Shown here: positions 30,114 to 33,881 of the stretch, piece by piece | Layout: each line of letters opens with the position of its first letter | Position numbering within the stretch: position 1 is the first letter of the stretch | IMG/VR virus record: IMGVR_UViG_3300042891_001818 | Span: 1 to 33,881 of that record | DNA: 33,881 nucleotides | From: a virus | Strand: one strand, 5' to 3' | Notes under the pieces: model-generated | The model's input: the letters and a program-made list of their open reading frames with translations, nothing else | Databases searched by the model: none | Told to the model about the DNA's origin: nothing | Translations under genes and position numbers: made by a program

Positions 30114-30168
30114 TATATAAAGATAAGGACTTTTTTGTTCGGATCCTAATCTTTTAGCAACTTTTTTT
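30114..30168 (-). promoter_or_regulatory. Early promoter module (copy 15)
   Basis: TTAG-GATCCGAACA-N10-TATCTTTATATA, spacer 20, for the gene at 30095. Confidence 0.75.
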
Positions 30169-30307
30169 AAACATTTTTTAAGCGTGCAAATGCTTTATCC
30201 GTTGTAACAAATATTAATCGGCTAACTGGCACTATTAAATTGGTTGGACGAGCTCTTAATACTGCTTTGTCTCCGTTAATCTCTAAAACTCTAAATGGTA
30301 CTTGCAT
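30167..30307 (-). CDS. Unknown early protein, 46 aa
   Basis: MQVPFRVLEINGDKAVLRAR followed by PTNLIVPVSRLIFVTTDKAF. All-beta small protein. Leader AAAAAATAAGAGAT precedes the ATG, which supports it in spite of its size. Confidence 0.56.
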   Translation of the reverse strand: MQVPFRVLEINGDKAVLRARPTNLIVPVSRLIFVTTDKAFARLKNV

Positions 30308-30324
30308 ATCTCTTATTTTTTAAT

Positions 30325-30380
30325 TTATATAAAGATAAGGACTTTTTCAATGCGATCCAAGCAAATTGCAAACTTTTTTT
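30325..30380 (-). promoter_or_regulatory. Early promoter module (copy 16)
   Basis: CTTG-GATCGCATTG-N10-TATCTTTATATA, spacer 20, for the gene at 30307. Confidence 0.75.
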
Positions 30381-30400
30381 ACTTTTTTTTAAACTTTTTT

Positions 30401-30748
30401 TTAAAAGCCCCTGCGCAAATCTCCTTCTCTATATGTCTTAACGCCGTTTTGCATAGCTTTAAACTTTCTATAAAAATAGTCACTTAAGTCTTCGTATGCC
30501 TCCTTTGCTGCAGCATATGCATAATACTCCGGAGCTTTAGTAAAACCAAAATTAGCTTTTTCTTGCTCCGGGGTTCTCCATCTATACTTTACAGCCTCGC
30601 AATGCATTGTGTGCGCTAACTTTTGGAATAATGCTAATGCATCTGCTAAATCCTCCTGCGTAAAGCCTTTGCTTTGTTTTGCATTGTAAATTGCTTTGCC
30701 GGATCCGGTAACTCCTATTTGCGTTTTGACTGACTTAAACTTTTGCAT
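30401..30748 (-). CDS. Unknown early protein, 115 aa
   Basis: Helical protein with GVTGSGKAIYNAKQSKGFTQ near the start (the GSGK is too short and isolated for a P-loop) and aromatic helices (YYAYAAAKEAYEDLSDYFYR). Own promoter. No family recognised. Confidence 0.6.
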   Translation of the reverse strand: MQKFKSVKTQIGVTGSGKAIYNAKQSKGFTQEDLADALALFQKLAHTMHCEAVKYRWRTPEQEKANFGFTKAPEYYAYAAAKEAYEDLSDYFYRKFKAMQNGVKTYREGDLRRGF

Positions 30749-30765
30749 ATCTCTTATTTTTTAAT

Positions 30766-30820
30766 TTATATAAAGATAAGTAAAATAATAATGCGATCCT
30801 AGCAAATTGCAAAAAAAGTT
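30766..30820 (-). promoter_or_regulatory. Early promoter module (copy 17)
   Basis: CTAG-GATCGCATTA-N10-TATCTTTATATA, spacer 20, for the gene at 30748. Confidence 0.73.
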
Positions 30821-30859
30821 ACATAAAAGTTTTTTATGGATAATGCTGAATGCATAAAT

Positions 30860-30997
30860 AAAAAAAGCACCCGGGAATAAGAGAGAAACCCGAGTGCCGA
30901 GACGCGCCTGGAAATAAGAGAGAGAACCAGGTCACATAATGTGTCGTGGGATCAACTGTGTTCGGAGCGCAATTGCATCCTGTGGTCGTGATCCCAC
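30860..30997 (-). ncRNA. Structured RNA with leader-complementary loops and terminator
   Basis: Three consecutive hairpins on the minus strand. The first, 30997-30946, has a perfect 9-bp stem (GTGGGATCA/TGATCCCAC). The second, 30931-30907, is CCTGG/CCAGG with loop UUCUCUCUCUUAUUU. The third, 30897-30867, is GCACTCGGG/CCCGGGTGC with loop UUUCUCUCUUAUU and then seven T, a good terminator. Both loops are complementary to the AAUAAGAGA leader of the early genes. It would be the 3' part of the transcript starting near 31150, which also encodes a 29-aa peptide. Confidence 0.55.
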
Positions 30998-31045
30998 TAT
31001 ATGGTAGGTCGAGCACATAGGCTGCGATCCCTTGTTATTTTAATA

Positions 31046-31135
31046 TTAAATGCTCCAGGCAATTGCTACTGCTACCGCACCTAGCCATCCTGCAATGGAT
31101 AATATGATCAACGTCTTATCAAATACTTTATTCAT
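31046..31135 (-). CDS. Very small membrane peptide gene, 29 aa
   Basis: MNKVFDKTLIILSIAGWLGA then VAVAIAWSI: one transmembrane helix with a short basic N-terminus. Leader AAATAAGAAGATAG before the ATG. It lies at the 5' end of the transcript that ends in the structured RNA. Confidence 0.48.
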   Translation of the reverse strand: MNKVFDKTLIILSIAGWLGAVAVAIAWSI

Positions 31136-31150
31136 CTATCTTCTTATTTA

Positions 31151-31205
31151 CACTTATATTATAAGGAATCGATCCCGTACGTCCAACCAAAAACCAAAAA
31201 AAGTT
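31151..31205 (-). promoter_or_regulatory. Early-type promoter (variant, copy 18)
   Basis: GTTG-GACGTACGGG-N10-TATAATAT, spacer 20. It keeps the boxes and spacing but not the conserved GATCGCATTG. It would drive the 29-aa peptide and structured RNA. Confidence 0.58.
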
Positions 31206-31250
31206 TACTCTGTATAGCTAGTGATCTGAACTAAATATGCGTTTAAGGGG

Positions 31251-31397
31251 CTAAAAATAGGTATGGACTAAAAATAGGACTAAAAATAAGACCACTCCTT
31301 CTAAAAATAACAAGGGTATTTTTTCTAAAAATAGCCTGATTTCGTCTAAAAATAACCCGGGGAGGAGTGGATATCCCGGATATTGCTCTAAAAATAG
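31251..31397 (+). repeat. CTAAAAATA array, cluster A (7 copies)
   Basis: CTAAAAATA begins at 31251, 31268, 31280, 31301, 31325, 31346 and 31388, all on the plus strand. Spacing from 31280 is 21, 24, 21, 42. Four copies end in G (CTAAAAATAG, a partial palindrome) and three in A. No gene is seen from 31136 to 32080. Confidence 0.88.
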
Positions 31398-31465
31398 ACT
31401 ACGCATATACACGCTATACGTACATGATCAGCACTATACGCACTATATACATGATACCAGGTTAC

Positions 31466-31516
31466 TCTCTATATATACGAGAATGCATCTAAAAGCAAAT
31501 ATGCTATATATAGAGA
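31466..31516. repeat. 12-bp inverted repeat between array clusters
   Basis: TCTCTATATATA (31466-31477) and TATATATAGAGA (31505-31516) are perfect complements; an inner GCAT/ATGC pair extends the stem. It ends directly at the first repeat of cluster B. Confidence 0.72.
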
Positions 31517-31615
31517 CTAAAAATAGATCAGCAATTGGACTAAAAATAAGACCACTCCTTCTAAAAATAAAAACGCATATTGCCCTAAAAATAGGCGATA
31601 TTGGTCTAAAAATAG
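31517..31615 (+). repeat. CTAAAAATA array, cluster B (5 copies)
   Basis: Copies begin at 31517, 31540, 31561, 31585 and 31606. The last four repeat the exact 21-24-21 spacing of cluster A, while the spacer sequences differ. The stretch from 31538 to 31570 is almost identical to 31278-31310, with ACCACTCCTT in both. Confidence 0.88.
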
Positions 31616-31791
31616 CCTGTTCCCTTATCCGCGCCATACAGTTCGTTTAAGAACATCGAGGCACGTATTAGGCCAAGTATCCAACAGGAAAGGGATATAG
31701 AGACTATGCCCCGTAAGATTAAGTAGGACCGGTAGGGATATATATAACCTATCTTGCTGAATGCTACTAGACACTAAACACACAATTTCGT

Positions 31792-31915
31792 CTAAAAATA
31801 AGACTAGTACTTTTACTGTCATTCGGACTAAAAATAACACGGGGTGGGGAAGATACTAGACTCTGGGCTAAAAATAAGGTACCTAGTAACCTGGGTAATG
31901 AATACGTAAAAATAA
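31792..31915 (+). repeat. CTAAAAATA array, cluster C (3 copies plus a variant)
   Basis: Copies begin at 31792, 31828 and 31868, and GTAAAAATA at 31906: spacing 36, 40, 38. From 31916 to 32080 there is only T-rich sequence with many TACTT and ATTACTT repeats and no gene. Confidence 0.82.
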
Positions 31916-32080
31916 CACTATTATACTTGGTATTACTTATACGTGTACGTGCATTACTTGTACTATACTTATTACTTTATGTATGTGTATTGTCTTATGT
32001 GTTCTTCTTATTTGTCTTGATATACTTCTTCAGTATCCGTAACATACTACGGCTACTTCTTAGTTTGCGTGTTATTCTTG

Positions 32081-32341
32081 TTATTCTGATTTAAAATTTT
32101 TAAGTGCTTCCGATGTTTCTTGCCAAAATTCTACATATGTTTCAAATAACTCTGGATCGGGAAATACTTGTTGCATACTTGTGATTTCATCAACCATTTC
32201 CTGTACTGCAATCTCGGCACATTGTCTAGCTTCTTCCCAGCGAGACTTAACATTATTGATACCAGTAAAGCTACCATTGTTAGGCAATGAAAAATATATT
32301 CTTTCTGTTAAGTCTCGTGCTTTATCTTGCGGAGTCATCAT
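32081..32341 (-). CDS. Unknown phage protein, 86 aa
   Basis: Helical protein with KARDLTERIYFSL and ARQCAEIAVQEMVDEITSM. The pattern 'A-x-x-L ... A-x-x-C-A-x-I-A-V-x-E' is very common in Bacteroidota phages but has no known role. Two ATG codons, 32341 and 32338; 20-nt overlap with the upstream gene. Confidence 0.62.
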   Translation of the reverse strand: MMTPQDKARDLTERIYFSLPNNGSFTGINNVKSRWEEARQCAEIAVQEMVDEITSMQQVFPDPELFETYVEFWQETSEALKNFKSE

Positions 32342-32726
32342 ATAATCCTAAGGCTTCATCATTTTCCATCATTTCTTTTAAACGAGCTTCTCTGCGTATA
32401 CGGTCTTCTGCCATGGCATACACATCAAAGAAATCGGCACGCTCTTGCTTGTCTAAATTCAATACGCGTGGTCCTATGGTACGCATATCACAGCAACCTT
32501 CTTCATTATCATAATGCAATGTGGCAACTGTAAAGCAAGATTCTGGATTCTTAAAACATGATTCGCCAATACTTAAATTGTTCTTTCTATAGAAGCCATC
32601 TGATAATACATAGCCTTCTTCTAAAAGTTTAGCTTCAGTGCCGTAATAGGAGTTAGGATACCATTTAATGATTTCATAACGTCCTTGACTGTAACGGCAT
32701 TCAAATTGATTGATTCTTATTCTCAT
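32322..32726 (-). CDS. Unknown protein, 134 aa
   Basis: Opens MRIRINQFECRYSQGRYEII and is beta-rich. Cysteines occur in ESCFKNPESCF and EGCCDMRTIG, possibly metal binding. The C-terminus is helical (ADFFDVYAMAEDRIRREARL). First gene after an early-type promoter. Confidence 0.6.
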   Translation of the reverse strand: MRIRINQFECRYSQGRYEIIKWYPNSYYGTEAKLLEEGYVLSDGFYRKNNLSIGESCFKNPESCFTVATLHYDNEEGCCDMRTIGPRVLNLDKQERADFFDVYAMAEDRIRREARLKEMMENDEALGLYDDSAR

Positions 32727-32742
32727 TATTCTTATTTTCTAT

Positions 32743-32775
32743 TAATATAAGGAATAATGCATTAGGATCCAACCT
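32743..32775 (-). promoter_or_regulatory. Early-type promoter (variant, copy 19)
   Basis: GTTG-GATCCTAATG-N10-TATATTAA, spacer 20, for the gene at 32726. Confidence 0.52.
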
Positions 32776-33016
32776 ATACATCATCTAATCCATCCATTAA
32801 TGTTTCATCCCAATCCGATATGTCATCTCCGCCCCAATCTGCATCATCTTGTATTTCATGTGCAAATAATGCCCACTTCAAGTTTTCTATATCAAACTTG
32901 ATAGGTCCATATTCGCCATCAGAACAATCAAAGACAACTTGATTGCCTACTAGTTTCAAATAGGCAGGACGATGCCATTGTGCATCTCCTTGATATACTA
33001 TGGTTTCTTCATTCAT
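32774..33016 (-). CDS. Unknown acidic protein, 80 aa
   Basis: ATG at 33016 is chosen (a TTG nine bases upstream is also open) because it overlaps the stop of the upstream gene. Beta-rich (YLKLVGNQVVFDCSDGEYGP), then a strongly acidic end (DDADWGGDDISDWDETLMDG). Confidence 0.58.
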   Translation of the reverse strand: MNEETIVYQGDAQWHRPAYLKLVGNQVVFDCSDGEYGPIKFDIENLKWALFAHEIQDDADWGGDDISDWDETLMDGLDDV

Positions 33017-33176
33017 TGCGTTCAAATAAATAATAATACAAACGTTCTTTTACTGTATTCTTCCAGGTTGTAACACGAGCCTGAGAAAAGCTATCTTTCT
33101 TTTTAGGATCAATAAGTATCATGATGTTGCCTTCCAATTCAGCATCAATCAATGCAAGTATTTCTTCTTTACTCAT
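33009..33176 (-). CDS. Unknown small protein, 55 aa
   Basis: MSKEEILALIDAELEGNIMI followed by LIDPKKKDSFSQARVTTWKN. Helical. Overlaps both neighbours by 8 nt, which supports co-translation in the operon from 33881 to 32774. Confidence 0.58.
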   Translation of the reverse strand: MSKEEILALIDAELEGNIMILIDPKKKDSFSQARVTTWKNTVKERLYYYLFERNE

Positions 33177-33345
33177 AACTTTTTATTTTTTTCGTTGTTG
33201 TGTTAATCATATCTGGTAAATCTTTTCCATTACTGAACTCTAATAATTTAAAGTATTTCTCATCACCAATTATACCATCAACACTCCATTCTGTCTTCAC
33301 TCCGTTTTCGTGAATAGGTATTGAATATGTGTCTTCTTTATTCAT
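33169..33345 (-). CDS. Unknown small protein, 58 aa
   Basis: MNKEDTYSIPIHENGVKTEW then SVDGIIGDEKYFKLLEFSNG. Mixed strand/helix; no family recognised. Starts 1 nt after the upstream gene and overlaps the next by 8 nt. Confidence 0.56.
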   Translation of the reverse strand: MNKEDTYSIPIHENGVKTEWSVDGIIGDEKYFKLLEFSNGKDLPDMINTTTKKIKSYE

Positions 33346-33346
33346 A

Positions 33347-33658
33347 TTAACATTTTAGTCCGTTAAATTTTATTCTTTTAGAGTCATTCGATGAATTCGT
33401 AGTTATTGTAGTTGCGCTACAAACCGGAGTTGTCATTGGATCTGGTAAATTATTATTGTCATCACAAGTAATTGTATATGGTGTGATTCTAAAAGGCTCA
33501 TCACGTTGTATCATTGGCAAAGTCACTTCTGGAGTCTTCTTATCAAATACTAGTTTTAAATGATCTTTGATTTGTTGAGTTTGTATTACGTTCAACTCTT
33601 TTGGATCAGCCATTTCCATGAATCCTTGTAGCCAATAAGTAAACTGTTCTGGTGTCAT
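33347..33658 (-). CDS. Conserved phage protein of unknown function, 103 aa
   Basis: The first 45 residues, MTPEQFTYWLQGFMEMADPK and IQTQQIKDHLKLVFDKK, match a small helical domain found in very many tailed phages (M-x-P-E-Q-F-x-Y-W-L-Q-G), role unknown. The second half is polar and variable (CSATTITTNSSNDSKRIKF). Confidence 0.68.
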   Translation of the reverse strand: MTPEQFTYWLQGFMEMADPKELNVIQTQQIKDHLKLVFDKKTPEVTLPMIQRDEPFRITPYTITCDDNNNLPDPMTTPVCSATTITTNSSNDSKRIKFNGLKC

Positions 33659-33659
33659 A

Positions 33660-33881
33660 CTATTTTAATTGATTTATTGCGTTAATAATCAGTTCTCGCA
33701 TTTCAGCTACGGTAATTGCATCTAAGTGCTCAACATTGAAACATTCAAATTTTGCAGTATCAACGCGATTATCGACCATCGACAATACATGGTAATCATG
33801 CAATTGTGTCTGCAAGTCTTTATTTATTTGTGTTAACTTATCTGCACCCATCTCTTCTAAAGCTGATAATGGGATACGTAT
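33660..33881 (-). CDS. Unknown protein, 5' end outside the window
   Basis: An in-frame ATG occurs at 33851 (63 aa), but the frame stays open to the right edge and the extra residues, IRIPLSALEE, look coding. The true start is probably beyond the window. Helical, with VAEMRELIINAINQLK at the C-terminus. It ends 1 nt before the next gene. Confidence 0.55.
   Translation of the reverse strand: MRIPLSALEEMGADKLTQINKDLQTQLHDYHVLSMVDNRVDTAKFECFNVEHLDAITVAEMRELIINAINQLK

Noticed and set aside
30401-30748. P-loop (GSGK) in the 115-aa early protein
   Set aside because: Only GSGK without the surrounding Walker A pattern or a Walker B strand; the protein is too small for an NTPase.
30834-31016. Minus-strand 60-codon frame over the structured RNA
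   Set aside because: Low-quality product rich in Cys and Pro, no leader before its start, and it covers the hairpins and terminator. It is explained by the RNA structure.
31251-31915. CRISPR array
   Set aside because: The repeated unit is only 9-10 nt, spacers are 3-33 nt and no cas genes are present. It is a binding-site array.
31251-31915. CTAAAAATAG as a eukaryotic MEF2-type site
   Set aside because: The match to the MADS-box consensus is exact but meaningless in a phage; chance identity.

Overview
The window is one contig end of a tailed phage genome, most likely a T4-like myovirus infecting a Bacteroidota host. The myovirus call rests on baseplate proteins related to T4 gp6, gp25 and gp5 and on a gp55-like late sigma factor. 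The host call rests on four things: a DUF4494-type protein, an Hc1/H1-like histone, a Bacteroidota-style signal peptide (cleavage before Gln after VFS), and about two dozen promoters of the Bacteroidota form TTNG-N20-TANNTTTA. The first 13 bases are leftover Illumina adapter, so the left end is an assembly end, not a genome end.

Layout. 14-4251 (minus): baseplate block. 4279-6381 (minus): late sigma factor, a membrane-anchored small protein, an HD-domain phosphohydrolase, a zinc-ribbon peptide and a small helical protein. 6431-8157 (minus): a UV-damage endonuclease of different base composition, then an HNH homing endonuclease. 8323-11409: the only plus-strand genes, four related proteins that start with a probable capsid-packaging propeptide. 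They are interrupted by a minus-strand secreted protein, and a minus-strand rhomboid protease follows. 12132-14858 (minus): small unknown proteins, a methyltransferase and DUF4494. 14926-22492 (minus): virion or accessory genes, including a histone-like protein, a four-domain cell-wall enzyme (SGNH-like, PG-binding, GH104 lytic transglycosylase, SGNH esterase), a ferritin and several more propeptide-bearing proteins. 22657-22772 is a row of G/C-run hairpins that separates the late block from the early block.

22792-31135 (minus) is an early region of short, mostly unrecognised genes. Nearly every gene or small operon has its own near-identical promoter module and a common A-rich leader ending AAGAGA before the ATG. 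It also carries an AAA ATPase, a second HNH endonuclease, a SigA-like sigma factor and an abnormal tRNA-Leu-like gene. At its upstream end lies a structured minus-strand RNA (30860-30997) whose two hairpin loops are complementary to that common leader. 31136-32080 has no recognisable gene. It holds 15 exact copies of CTAAAAATA, all in one orientation, with a repeated 21-24-21 spacing, plus a long inverted repeat; it is a candidate replication origin or regulatory hub. 32081-33881 (minus) holds further small phage genes, the last running off the right end.

How it fits together: host RNA polymerase would read the TTNG-N20-TANNTTTA promoters early. The phage SigA-like factor is made from one of these. 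The gp55-like factor would then turn on late genes, many of which carry AATATTTATA just upstream. At least ten proteins share a short amphipathic N-terminus ending in L-x-E, as expected for proteins pulled into the prohead and trimmed by a T4 gp21-type protease. The most novel candidates are this packaged-protein set, the early promoter/leader regulon with its possible anti-leader RNA, and the CTAAAAATA array.
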